DNA of 64,000 bases from Ridgeia piscesae (taxonomy: Eukaryota > Annelida > Polychaeta > Sabellida > Siboglinidae): positions 20,001-84,000 of the forward strand of contig JAODUO010000868.1 in NCBI GenBank assembly GCA_025642075.2, given 5' to 3'. The notes beneath the pieces were generated by a model. It made no database searches. It saw only the letters and a program-made list of their open reading frames with translations, and had not been told where the DNA came from. Made by a program: the position numbers and the translations under genes. Shown here piece after piece: positions 11,598 to 24,506 of the stretch. Every line of letters begins with the position of its first letter. Position 1 is the stretch's first letter.

Positions 11598-11999
11598 TGC
11601 ATTGAGCCAGTTCCATAGAAACGTAGGGCCACTAACAGCTGGTCCATGGAAGATAATGTCTGACTTCGTTTTGTCAACATAGCGAATGGTGCCTCGGTCC
11701 ATCCGTTATCTTTGAAGACCCTGTAGATATGATAATTAGTTGCATTTACTATGACTTGAGAAAGATGACGCCATTCTGGCACCTTTAACCAGTTATAGAG
11801 TTTCGTTGTTCCAGTTTCCTTTGGGAGTGGATATATTGATGTGAAGTTTGTCAACCATGAAATGGGGGCCCAGTTAAATCACACAAAATTAAGTCAACAT
11901 AATTTATCGATAGACCAACATATTTTAAATTACCGTTTTCCACTTCTGCAGTTCTCACCTAAAATAGGGATTGGTATGCCATATTATATCTATGTGCAT

Positions 12000-12480
12000 A
12001 TACAATTATTATAATCAGGTATATGTTGCTGATATGTGTTGAACGAAAGTGGATATTAATGCTGCGATTTTCTAAACTTGAAAAATACTTAAAATATGGT
12101 TAACACAGGCAGTCAGTCATAAACACATGCATACATTTCATCCATGGTTTTATCCACACAAAGATATAACCAAGTGTATCACAGAAGTATTAATATGATG
12201 CATTGTAGATACTATCATTGCTACTACTGGTGAAATAAGGTATTTTCGGTGCCCATTTATTTTAGGTGTTCTTTTGAAATTATCTGGTATGATCTCCATT
12301 AAATAGCATATCTATAATTGCAAGTACATGTGAATATAAATCATAATCTATTTGTGATGTAAATTATAAATTAATTACCTTTTTTCAACTCCATTTGCTA
12401 TAATCACATGTTTTCAGATGGTGAAATGTGTGATTCAAATTCTTTGTAAATGTTTTGTTTTGTATCGAATTATTTAATAG
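12000..12480. other. Intronic sequence of Harbinger copy 1
   Basis: AT-rich; no gene, exon or repeat recognised. Confidence 0.4.
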
Positions 12481-12483
12481 TCA

Positions 12484-12624
<141 letters not shown>

Positions 12625-12891
12625 TAATTATCATTATATTATCATTATCATTATTCGTTGTTATATTACTACATGGAACGCCGCTTTGTATAAGGGCGGA
12701 TGCAAACAATGCTTACAAAATGTACACATCGCATAACTTCTATATTCCTCATTGTTGTCAAGATCACCAAACATATTTCGACGAACTTGGAATACTCGTT
12801 GTCGTCGAAATCTTCGTCCGAACGTTGGACTATTAATAACATTGCAGGCATTTGAGTGACTACAATTCGGTACGGCTAAAGTTATGAACAA

Positions 12892-13848
12892 AGTTATAGG
12901 ACCTATTGCGTTATCGTATATACGGCATATTTACGAATATTCTTATCTTAACAATTTCGAGAACAGCATTTACGAACAAAATCGTAACTTACGAAATTTC
13001 GACGCCACTTTTACTAATATAAATGGCGCTAAGAAATTCGTAACATGTTCGACGATACCGGCCTTGGTCCATATTAATTCATTCTGTCGCTGGTCACTTG
13101 ATACAATTTTGTCATTTGCTAACTAAAGCCACCGATGGCCCGTCTCAAAATTAGCCTACCGCCTCCTGTAATATAGGCCTTGGTATACTCAAAAGTCATC
13201 AAAGCAAATCAGTTGTTGTTATTTTAGTAACTAACAAATTTTGTTGTGATTAAACTACGCAGCCAGGAACCACAGACATTTGAAATTTACACTAATTTCA
13301 ATTTAGTTCATTGTGTTGCGCTGGGAAGTATATTTGGCTTTTTACCCCTAATATTAAGTCATGATTAGTGCATTTTAATTTTGTGTCATGCATTTTAATT
13401 TTAAATTGTGTATTTGTTAATTATAGTAATTATTAAAATATGATTCCACATTACATAGTAATTCCGCTTACCATGTAATTTATTTACTTTAGTCAGACGT
13501 GTGTGTTTTATTGTTACAGTCTCACTACTACTTCGTTATTACAATGTTGCAAGTTGACTATAAATATTTCCGGGGTGCATATACAAATCAAGTTGCTATC
13601 TGATTTCAAAAGTAGGTCAAATATCACGAGCACTTACCAATATTTTTATTTTACAGATCACAGGACCGCTTGAAAAGAAAACATAGCGGTTCAGTTACTT
13701 TAATTTATGAAAACAGTTATGGAGCCTGTAAGTGTGTCACGATGGCAAGACTCCACGCGACTGGAGCTGATTGGGGACAGGACACAATAATTATATTCTA
13801 GTGAAGAATGACAGTTGTAGTTTCCGACTGATGAATACTAGGAAAATC
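12892..13848. other. No gene seen
   Basis: The TTACGAA/TTCGTAA words at 12930-13045 could be remains of Harbinger subterminal sequence, but no terminal repeat was identified. Confidence 0.4.
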
Positions 13849-15358
13849 AGATTTAACAAGATTTAACAAGATTGCCAGCTAGAGATTGAACTGTAGATGT
13901 CAGGTGGACTAGGAAGCCATTTGGCTTATCGAGAGTCCAAACTACATTTCTAAGTATACCCCGCCCGTCTTAGGTATATGTCGATTTTACTTTTAAATAT
14001 ATGAACACTACTAGCACCTACACAATCAGCTGATAATCTGTTCCATTCGTTTACTGTTCTTTGTGAAAATGAAAATTTTCTAGTATCTAGTCTACACTGC
14101 TTCTTTGCTAATGTAACTAATATTCCTGGGTTTTGGTATTATTTCGGTTGCTCTCCTTTGTACTCTTTCTAGCATATCAATATCCTTGTTGCGATATGGC
14201 ATCCATGCTTGTATACAATATTCTAAGTGAGGCCTAACTATTGTTTTATACAGCGGTATTATTAGTTATTTTTCTTTGTACACTATATTTCGCCTAATTA
14301 ATCCAAACATTTGGTTTCCCTTCGCTGCTGCAATTCCACACTGTTCTGATACCTTCATGTCAGCACTAATAGTTAACCCTAAGTCATTTTCCTTTAAGGT
14401 AGTATTTAGTACTGTACCACCCTTTTTCTATCAATAAGCCATTTTTCTATCCAGTTGATCATACCATTTCCTATGCCATGGGCCTTTAGTTTATGTAGTA
14501 GTCTTTGGTGTGGCACTTTGTCACAGGCTTTTTTAAAATCTAAGTAGATTATTTCTACTGGTGATCCCTCATCTACCCACTTTGTGACATCTTCCAAAAA
14601 CATAACATATTTGTTAAGCATGACCTAGCTTTTAAAAACCCATGTTGAGATGGGTTTATCAATTTATTTTTAACAAGAAAATCAACCAGGTGATCTTTAA
14701 TTAGTCTTTCTAATAGTTTGCAAATCACCGATGTTAAACTCACTGGTCTATAGTTCTGTCTTGTTTCTCAAACCTTTTTAAAATAATGGTATAATGTTTG
14801 CTTCTTTCCATTCTAACGGAACTATTCCCTCCTCTCATGACCATTTGAACACTGTTGTAAGCGGTATGCTGATTTGTTCTACAATTTCCAATAGTAATTT
14901 GGGAGGAATCCCATCCATTCCAGGTGATTTATTATCCTTCATATCTCTTATTTTCATAGCTACCATTGTTGGGTTTACAATTAGTTGTCCTAAATAGTCA
15001 AACTCTCTCCCTTCGAACTTAGTCTCAAGTACTGGCAATATACTAATATCTTCCCTGGTAAACACCGAACTAAAGAGTCATTTAGGTTTTCTGCCATTAA
15101 GAATTCCTCTGTTATTATGTTTCCATCACTACCTTCTAGAGGACCGACCTTATCCTGAAATTTCTGTTTACTTCGAACATACGCATACAAACTCTTGCCG
15201 TCATGTTTTATATTAAAAGCTATTTTTTGTTCGTAGCTTCTCTTTGAACTTCTAATTTCAGCTGTAGCTTGCTTCTTTATAAATGCTATGGTCTTCTTCA
15301 CTTCCAGTATGTCTATATCTCTTCCACATCATTTGCTTATACTTGATTTTTAGAATGG
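13849..15358 (-). mobile_element. 5'-truncated CR1 retrotransposon, copy A
   Basis: Reverse-complement match to 54897-56887 (copy B). Read on the minus strand it starts inside the segment between endonuclease and RT, continues through the RT N-terminal part ([17 protein letters not shown]) and finger/palm (IIYLDFKKACDKVPHQ), then lacks about 290 bp that includes the catalytic FADD region, and ends with the 3' UTR. The 3' end is two tandem AATCTTGTTA units, as in copy B; CR1-clade elements end in short tandem repeats. It keeps a Lys codon ([12 protein letters not shown]) where copy B has a stop. Confidence 0.9.
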
Positions 15359-16295
15359 CTCTCTGATCTTAACTGGCCGATTTTAATATTGAATGTATAA
15401 CACTGTCATAGCTGATTTAGACATATAGCGATTTACGTAGCGCATATAGTATGAACGATTTTAGGCCGTATTTGTCATTTACGCGATTTACATTTTACAT
15501 TGCTGTTGTGATTTCACAACAATCCGACAAGTTGTCTAAATGCACGTAATCATAACACATATATACACATTTGCTTCAAAACAGGTTTTACTGCGCGAAA
15601 AAGGCATTCTTCAATATTTATCAAGATCGCTAAAGTCTAAGCACCAGTACTAGACACCGATGCAATGGCAACCGCCATAATAATCGATTAAAATGTATGA
15701 TTGCTTTGATTAATTGTACCGGCAAAGTGTCACACTGGTTTTGCTTGTAATTTCCCATCGGCCAATATAGCCAATATATTTAGGGACAGCCGAATGATTA
15801 CAATAAGAAACAAAACATAGTCTTATATTTTAATATAAAAACTGACTTCCTTCCACAAATGCTCTCAACCACGTTTTCTAGCGCGAGACTTACGTGGCTT
15901 ATTACAGGTGTGTGTTGATGTTGAATAATGATCAAAAGAACAATGTTTTAAATTGAACAACTTGTACTTTTTAAATGGAGGGTGGCTTGGCATACCAAAC
16001 CAGTTGTGTGTTAAAGGATGTTTTTGTTAATACATTGATGGCATGACAATGTAGATTGCCACGGGGAAGGTGTAGCGTATGTGTAATGTGATTGGTTTAA
16101 CGCAATTAACACGATTATTTGTCAGGAATGGTAATTGACGTATGTGAAAATATAGTTGACTAATCGTCCCTACCATCATGTGATGTTGGTGATGCTGCAT
16201 CATTATGACATCATCCAGTACCTTTGTTATAATAATGTGTAGAATGGAATTAGTGAATACATACATATTAATAGTCCGTTGATTATCGTCAGTTT
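15359..16295. other. No gene seen
   Basis: Short open frames only, no motif, no obvious tandem repeat. Confidence 0.4.
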
Positions 16296-16299
16296 ATAC

Positions 16300-16566
16300 C
16301 GTTTTGTTATGCACACTACAAGTTCTATTACTCCAGAGGGGCGGGGGGCTGACGCTATTTACACTTGTTTTTCCTTTGTTTGTTGATGACAAAACCTTAG
16401 AATTATTTAAGGTTTGTAAGGTCAGGTTGTAAAGCATTCCTCTCTTTCTCACTTCTCTGAACCCGATCATATACCATGCCATCCTACACGTTTATTTCTC
16501 TAAGTTCTTCTACCAGTTGTATCTGTTTACCTGTTAGTAGTGTTCTGACGTTGCATGTGGCTATGT
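16300..16566 (-). pseudogene. RTE-type endonuclease N-terminal fragment
   Basis: On the minus strand the sequence reads IATCNVRTLLTGKQIQLVEE followed by LREINV, the start of the apurinic endonuclease domain of RTE-clade retrotransposons (catalytic Asn in CNVRT). A stop follows, and then an unmatched stretch. Only this fragment is present, next to a CA array. Confidence 0.55.
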
Positions 16567-16653
16567 TTAGTGTACTTACTCTCTTTCGGCAACCCTGGTC
16601 CCTCCGGTCGGGTGTCCGGCATTCTAACCATTATGCCGCCGTGCCCTATGGGC

Positions 16654-16835
<182 letters not shown>

Positions 16836-17140
16836 ACACACCCAGCAAATTGCATTCATGTCTTGTGTACACATTCGCTAAAACAAATGCACATACACAA
16901 GTGTACACATACACATAACTGATGCATGATACATATGCACACGCGTTTGTCAGTAAATTAATTGGTAGAATTGCTGATCTGCAACTATATGCTTTTCGAG
17001 GGTAAATTTCAATGTTGTGTGAATGAATTAGCTTATAATTAAACCTTTCCTTGAAAGACGCTGTTGACAAAATAGTAGTCGGAAAAGCATATGAAATTAA
17101 CGTGCTGTACTGTGAGTTGTGGCTGAGAACGTGTAAGAGG

Positions 17141-19140
17141 AAGGTGTCAACCTCGAGGAGCACCTGCTGCAGGCCCAAGTGATGGGGATGAAGGTGTCAA
17201 CCTCGTGGAGCACCTGCTGCAGGCCCAAGTGATGGGGATGAAGGTGTCAACCTCGTGGAGCACCTGCTGCAGGCCCAAGTGATGGGGATGAAGGTGTCAA
17301 CCTGGTGGAGCACCGGCTGCAGGCCCAAGTGATGGGGATGAAGGAATCAACCTGGTGGAGCACCTGCTGCAGGCCCAAGTAATGGGGATGAAGGTGTCAA
17401 CCTCGTGGAGCACCTGCTGCAGGCCCAAGTGATGGGGATGAAGGTGTCAACCTGGTGGAGCACCTGCTGCAGGCCCAAGTAATGGGGATGAAGGTGTCAA
17501 CCTGGTGGAGCACCTGCTGCAGGCCTAATTGATGGGGATGAAGGTGTCAACCTGGTGGAGCACCTGCTGCAGGCCCAAGTGATGGGGATGAAGGTGTCAA
17601 CCTTGTGGAGCACCTGCTGCAGGCCCAAGTGATGGGGATGAAGGTGTCAACCTGGTGGAGCACCTGCTGCAGGCCCTATTGATGGGGATGAAGGTGTCAA
17701 CCTCGTGGAGCACCTGCTGCAGGCCCAAGTAATGGGGATGAAGGTGTCAACCTTGTGGAGCACCTGCTGCAGGCCCAAATGATGGGGATGAAGGTGTCAA
17801 CCTGGTGGAGCACATGCTGCAGGCCCAAGTGATGGGGATAAAGGTGTCAACCTGGTGGAGCACCTGCTGCAGGCCCAAGTGATGGGGATGAAGGTGTCAA
17901 CCTGGTGGAGCACCTGCTGCAGGCCCATGTGATGGGGATGAAGGTGTCAACCTTGTGGAGCACCTGCTGCAGGCCCAAGTGATGGGGATGAAGGTGTCAA
18001 CCTTGTGGAGCACCTGCTGCAGGCCCAAGTGATGGGGATGAAGGTGTCAACCTTGTGGAGCACCTGCTGCAGGCCCAAGTGATGGGGATGAAGGTGTCAA
18101 CCTGGTGGCGCACCTGCTGCAGGCCCAAGTGATGGGGATGAAGGTGTCAACCTTGTGGAGCACCTGCTGCAGGCCCAAGTGATGGGGATGAAGGTGTCAA
18201 CCTTGTGGAGCACCTGCTGCAGGCCCAAGTGATGGGGATGAAGGTGTCAACCTTGTGGAGCACCTGCTGCAGGCCCAAGTGATGGGGATGAAGGTGTCAA
18301 CCTTGTGGAGCACCTGCTGCAGGCCCAAGTGATGGGGATGAAGGTGTCAACCTTGTGGAACACCTGCTGCAGGCCCAAGTGATGGGGATGAAGGTGTCAA
18401 CCTGGTGGAGCACCTGCTGCAGGCCCAAGTGATGGGGATGAAGGTGTCAACCTCGTGGAGCACCTGCTGCAGGCCCAAGTGATGGGGATGAAGGTGTCAA
18501 CCTTGTGGAGCACCTGCTGCAGGCCCAAGTGATGGGGATGAAGGTGTCAACCTTGTGGAGCACCGGCTGCAGGCCCAAGTGATGGGGATGAAGGTGTCAA
18601 CCTTGTGGAGCACCTGCTGCAGGCCCAAGTGATGGGGATGAAGGTGTCAACCTTGTGGAGCACCTGCTGCAGGCCCAAGTGATGGGGATGAAGGGGTCAA
18701 CCTGGTGGAGCACCTGCTGCAGGCCCAAGTAATGGGGATGAAGGTGTCAACCTTGTGGAGCACCTGCTGCAGGCCCAAGTGATGGGGATGAAGGTGTCAA
18801 CCTTGTGGAGCACCGGCTGCAGGCCCAAGTGATGGGGATGAAGGTGTCAACCTGGTGGAGCACCTGCTGCAGGCCCAAGTGATGGGGATGAAGGTGTCAA
18901 CCTTGTGGAGCACCGGCTGCAGGCCCAAGTGATGGGGATGAAGGTGTCAACCTGGTGGAGCACCGGCTGCAGGCCCAAGTGATGGGGATGAAGGTGTCAA
19001 CCTTGTGGAGCACCTGCTGCAGGCCCAAGTGATGGGGATGAAGGTGTCAACCTTGTGGAGCACCTGCTGCAGGCCCAAGTGATGGGAATGAAGGTGTCAA
19101 CCTGGTGGAGCACCGGCTGCAGGCCCAAGTGATGGGGATG
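17141..19140. repeat. 50 bp satellite, 40 units in exact register
   Basis: Thirty-nine full units start at 17181 and every 50 bases to 19081, with a partial unit before and 10 bases after. The unit runs from GATGGGGATGAAGGTGTCAA through CCTNGTGGAGCACCTGCTGC to AGGCCCAAGT. Only substitutions occur and no unit has an indel. The N position is C, G or T, with T dominating from about 17930 to 19100. A TGA in the unit closes every frame, so it is not coding. Confidence 0.97.
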
Positions 19141-19394
19141 ACTTGACGCGAATTAAAGTATTGTCCCAAAGGTGTTAGTCAGTGACAAAGATGTATTTAC
19201 CCAGTTGTAAAACAAATTGTTTAACTTGTTGATTTTTTGTTTTGGTATCAACAAAACAAAACAATTCAAAAAGTGAAGTCATAATTTCATCCGAAATGTA
19301 CTTGGGTGATGGTCCACTTGGAATAACCAAATCAACTACGAGACATTGGGAGAACGTCCCCGTTAGTCCAGTTGTGTTCTGTAGGCACTAGCAG

Positions 19395-19838
19395 GCAACA
19401 CACCTAAGTGATGTTGACGCCAAGAAATGTAGTGGCTTGAAATCTCTGTATAGTAACATTATTGATAATGATAGCAACATCTTGTTGCTGCCAGTTTTAG
19501 CAATATTTAATGACAGTTTGTTTACACCAAACCACTTGTACATCTTATGAAGCTACGTATTTAGTTCACTTACTAAATCTGGTAATTTACTATGACTATG
19601 AAATATATTAGTGTCGTCGACGAATAACATAAACTTCTGTAGCTTCGATACATTACACATATCGTTAACATATATTGTAAACAATAGCGGACCTAAGATA
19701 GAACCTTGAGGAACACCACACTCTATTGGTAAAAGTTCGGATTTATGTCCTTCATAACTAACGTATTGCGTTCTGTTTGATAAATTACTCCTTATCCATT
19801 GGTAAGCAACTCTGCGAATACCATAGAATTCCAGATGC
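19395..19838 (-). pseudogene. Non-LTR reverse transcriptase fragment
   Basis: Minus-strand RT palm: [20 protein letters not shown], then FVDDTNIF (FADD-type catalytic box), then a WFGVNKLSLNIAKT thumb start in another frame. A CR1/Jockey-like RT is likely. It is bounded abruptly at 19838 by the repeat that starts at 19840, so the fragment is truncated at its 5' side. Confidence 0.85.
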
Positions 19839-20085
19839 ATGGTATACATGAACACACGCGCACACAATAAAACTGATATACAGGAAGACAAATAATAACA
19901 ATCGGAAGACACAATTTAGTGTGCTACCTGGTTTAGTAATTTACTCGCACGTCAAATGTTTCGATGGATTAAACCAAGTAATTAACATTATTTACCAAGT
20001 GATAACCGCATACATACCTAACGACACGCTATTTTTTTAATGATGTCAGTTTTACATATTATATAAAAAGAAAGCTATGCTTTGG

Positions 20086-20730
20086 GTGGCAGTGTGAGGT
20101 GGCAGAGACATGGGTGGCAATATGAGGTGGCAGAGACATGGGTGGCAGTGTGAGGTGGCTGAGACATGGTTGGCAGTGTGAGGTGGCAGAGACATGGATG
20201 ACAGTTTGAGGTGGCAGAGACATGGGTGGCAGTGTGAGGTGGCAGATACATTGGAGGCAGTGTGAGGTGGCAGATACATGGGTGGCAGTGTGAGGTTGTA
20301 GAGACATGTGTGGCAATGTGAGGTGGCAGAGACATGGGTGGCAGTGTGAGGTGGCAGAGACATGGATGACAGTATGAGGTGGCAGATACATGGGTGGCAG
20401 TGTGAGGTGGTAGAGATATTGGCAGTATGAGGTGGCAGAGACATGGGTGGCATTGTGAGGTGGCAGATACATGGGTGGCAGTGTGAGGTGGTAGAGACAT
20501 GTGTGGCAATGTGAGGTGGCAGATACATTGGCAGTATGAGGTGACAGACATGGGTGGCATTGTGAGGTGGCAGAGACATGGGTGGCAGTGTGAGGTGGCA
20601 GAGACATTGGTGGCAATGTGAGGTGGCAGAGACTTGGGTGGCAGTGTGAGGTGGCAGAGACTTGGGTGGTAGTATGAGGTGGCAGAGACATGGGTGGCAG
20701 TGTGAGGTGGCTGAGACATGGGAGGCAAGT
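20086..20730. repeat. 28 bp minisatellite, about 23 copies
   Basis: The unit is close to GTGTGAGGTGGCAGAGACAT plus GGGTGGCA, with many substitutions and some shortened units. The minus strand lacks stops in all three frames, giving overlapping spurious frames of 175-242 codons rich in CHL/PPMSLPPHTATHVS. In the paralogous repeat at 2070-2090 only one CACTGCCACCCA stands at this position. Confidence 0.95.
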
Positions 20731-21221
20731 AACAGTTATGAGGCACATGACAATGACGATGGGACAGGGATGACAGCGGCATGGTCATGGGTAGCAGTGA
20801 CATTCACCAAGAGGTATGAGGCTAACTATCGTGTCCACTCGTAAATTGATAAAATATATCAGACTCTACATACGAGGCCAAAGAGTCCATGGTCGATTTC
20901 CTTCCTTGGCTCAGCCAGGGTGTGATAAATTGACAGAAGCAGGAAAACCAGTGTATCCCACATTTGCCGTAATGGAGTGTCGTAACTTGGTTATGCAGTA
21001 TGCACTATGCGGAGACACAGTATTGTGGATTGTTACCTTGATGGTCGCTAGCAGTATTGTTAATTATTATGTTGACGTTCACTAGTTGGTACTATTCGTG
21101 GAAGCCAGGGGTCGTTGCGCTGCGATACAATATATCATAATCGTCTCCATAAACTGAATCATCCGTGGGAACCACGCAAATATTTTTGACAATTTGAAGA
21201 CGGATACACGACTGGTTGAAC

Positions 21222-21387
21222 AAAATTGTTTTGTTTAATTAACATCAAATTCACATCAAACAACGAACTTATTTACACTATTAAAAGGAAATACGTAGTC
21301 ACAGTCACTGAGCGTGGCATTATATACTGACATTAAATGAGTTCGTTGTTTGATGTGAATTGGATGTTAATTAAACAAAACAATTTT
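21222..21387. mobile_element. 166 bp palindromic MITE-like element
   Basis: Arms of about 47 bp (21222-21269 and 21341-21387) are near-perfect reverse complements beginning AAAATTGTTTTGTTTAATTA. The 70 base middle is unrelated. The paralogous copy at about 1640 lacks it, which supports an insertion. Confidence 0.8.
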
Positions 21388-21410
21388 TTTTACCAGCTGA
21401 TTGTTCTAGA

Positions 21411-21904
21411 AGGAAGTCACGATCTGTCCCCACGGTCTTTCACAATGAGACAATCGTACACGATCTTACCGTTTGACCGCGCTTCCCTCAACTTTGGCAT
21501 TAGTTGTGTTCTCCTTTGCATCAGGCGGTGTGATAAGTCTTCGTTCACGAAGATGCCACGCGGTTTCTCCTTGCGAGCGGCTTGCAGGATGCTGTCTCGG
21601 TCCTTGTACGTCTCGAACCTGACGACGATGGTCTTTGGTCGGCCGGTAGAGCTAGGTCCCGTTCGGTGCGCACGCTCAATGCGAATAGCGTTCCTCACGA
21701 CTGCCTCGTCGTCAGCCTAACTTTCGGCGGCGATTTCTCCTACCCCGTCGATCCGCAGATTGTTTCTTCTCGTCTGATTTTCGACGTAGTCGACGCCGTC
21801 TTCCATTTCGCGTTGTGCGCAGGTTACCTGGTCGATATCTCTGGTGGTGTTGTACAGTCGGTCGCTCTGACTGTGGATGGACATCTTCATCTCGTCTATC
21901 TCGT

Positions 21905-21905
<1 letters not shown>
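21411..21905 (-). pseudogene. L1-like ORF1 (nucleic-acid-binding protein) fragment
   Basis: Minus strand: VDYVENQTRRNNLRIDGVGE, the end of the coiled coil and start of the RRM of L1/Tx1-type ORF1 proteins, then in another frame IERAHRTGP, RPKTIVVRFETYKDRDSILQ and GIFVNEDLS. A frameshift separates the halves near 21700. A CT array replaces the upstream part. Confidence 0.85.
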
Positions 21906-22055
<150 letters not shown>

Positions 22056-23671
22056 GTACTGCAGGCTCATGCGATGGCAAGTGACAGTGAGAGCAATGCC
22101 AAAGAATACATGAGGAAATCCTGTCTACAGCGCAACCAGGGTGTGATCAATTGACAGAGGCAGGAAAACCCCGTATTTGCCGTTATTGAATATTATGAAC
22201 ATCACATACACGTATGTGACATATCTAACCGACACATGTTTCTAAAACTGGATTAAGATGAAGCGTCCTGAACATACTGCGCAACGTAAACACAAGCACG
22301 TACATATCACGCATTTTATTTCACAGGTTCTTGCCGCCCCAGAACAGAGGCATCGGCACAGCAAACCGACATTCTGCACATGCAGCTACAACAAGTCCAT
22401 ATTGTAACATGAACCTACCAGTCTCGTTTTTGGTATTCGTTATGAATATGGTTGAATGTCGCGCGTATAAACAAGAACAAGAACAAAATGTATATTTGTT
22501 TACCTTAAACTAAGTACAAAACGTCATACATCGGTAATTTAAAACAGTGAACATTGCTATAGCTTTAAACCTGTTTTGATCACTTTGACCTGGCTATTTC
22601 TTCGTTATAGTCAGGTAACGAGCATCATATTTCCATAACGTATATGTACCCCCGATGAGACCCACACATTGCATATACAGGCATTACGGACATATCATGA
22701 AAATAGTTTCTCACAGGTCGTAAGAAAGTTCATCCTGAAGTAACTGGTATTTTGTTGGATACCTTTCCATGATTTTTTCGTAAACCAATCTATGTTTTAT
22801 GACTTACTAAAGATAATTGCTCCTCAAAACGAAGCATAGCATTTCGTTTCAGATTATTAATCTGCCGAGTTACGAGCCACTTTGAGAAATGTAAAGTGCC
22901 CGTAAAGGTACTTTGCCTAAGCTGTTTTGTCCGCAATCGAAGGTTGTGCAATATTTCTAGGAGCTGTTATGACAGTTTTTTTTCTGGCGACATAACAGTT
23001 CGCATCGAATAACGACCATCCATTTTTAGAAAAGGTGACATTTCAGTTATTGACCACCAACGTCACCGTTTAAATGCATCTCCTACATTGACACTTCCAG
23101 TCTGACCACAACATTAAGCTTTATCACCACCGGATCTATATATTAAATACACTATTTTGATAATTGCATGCAGTATATGTACAATAAAATAAATACACAA
23201 GTACTGTTACCATTGCCTGAAACTGTTACAAGATACGACGTTGAAATGAGCTTATTCTGAAAACACGAACTGAGTAACGAAGAAAATAAATCAAAGTAAC
23301 GTCAATCGTTGATTGTGTGAACTATCTTAGATTAACTACGCCTTGGTGAAGACTTCAAACGCGATGGATCCGTTTCACATCCGTAAGGTCAAACAGCATC
23401 CGCTGGGTGGCGCTGGACGTTAACGGAATGGATGATGATTGCTTCTGAAGAGACAAAGAACACAATCAGTGAATACAACATTTAGATGCATTCCAGTTAC
23501 TTCATCATTCATAGCAAAATAATTGCAAAATCAGATCAAGTGATTGCAGAAATTGAGAACACTAGTTGGGAAAGGTGATTTATTAAGGATAGATATACAA
23601 CTGCGTCTTAAGTATACTTTGGACAAACAAATGCATAAAAATAAACCCTTTATAATTTTGTATATTACATA

Positions 23672-23676
<5 letters not shown>

Positions 23677-23751
<75 letters not shown>

Positions 23752-23764
23752 ATATATATGTATG

Positions 23765-23815
<51 letters not shown>

Positions 23816-23940
23816 GTATGTTATATATATATATATATATATATGATATAATATATATGTATGTATATCATATATATATATATATAATAAACATATTATT
23901 ACTGTATATTGTCATGCGTACATATACAAGCATTACATAT

Positions 23941-24005
<65 letters not shown>
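23677..24005. repeat. (AT)n/(ATGT)n compound microsatellite
   Basis: AT runs at 23677-23743 and 23943-24005 with TATG-rich stretches and a short non-repeat island between. Confidence 0.96.
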
Positions 24006-24007
<2 letters not shown>

Positions 24008-24344
24008 CCGAATTGACAGGAACCATGAGATCCCAATTTTTACATGTGTATCTTCAAAAGTATGGAAAATACAGGCAAATAAAGGGTATTTCTTATTCAT
24101 TTTTTTGAAATGTCTATAGTACTATTATATTATCATGACATGCATTAACCATTAATGTTTTTTTTTACCCATTTAACAGTATATAGTTTGCCGTATGTCT
24201 GCTTTCGGATGCCTGTACGTTAACACGGGCACAACAAATATGCACAACACCAGTAGTTGCAAGAAGGCGTATATTTGGGCACGTACTCATCATGCTATGT
24301 CGTCGGCGTTGAACGCAAACCTGCATTGCGACACGTGTACGTTG

Positions 24345-24451
<107 letters not shown>

Positions 24452-24506
24452 GTTTGTTGAATGGGTGCGCCGCAGGAACAATACATATATGGTCGGGTAG
24501 TTTGGC

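Noticed and set aside
17141..19140. Possible CRISPR array
   Set aside because: Units are head-to-tail with no variable spacers, and the genome is eukaryotic.
20059..20803. Three overlapping minus-strand frames of 175-242 codons with PPMSLPPHTATHVS repeats
   Set aside because: The 28 bp unit has no stop in any frame; all three frames being open argues against selection on one.
23544..23952. Ile-Tyr repeat frames here and at other AT arrays (10345, 12470, 24165, 27135, 34452)
   Set aside because: Simple (AT)n translation.
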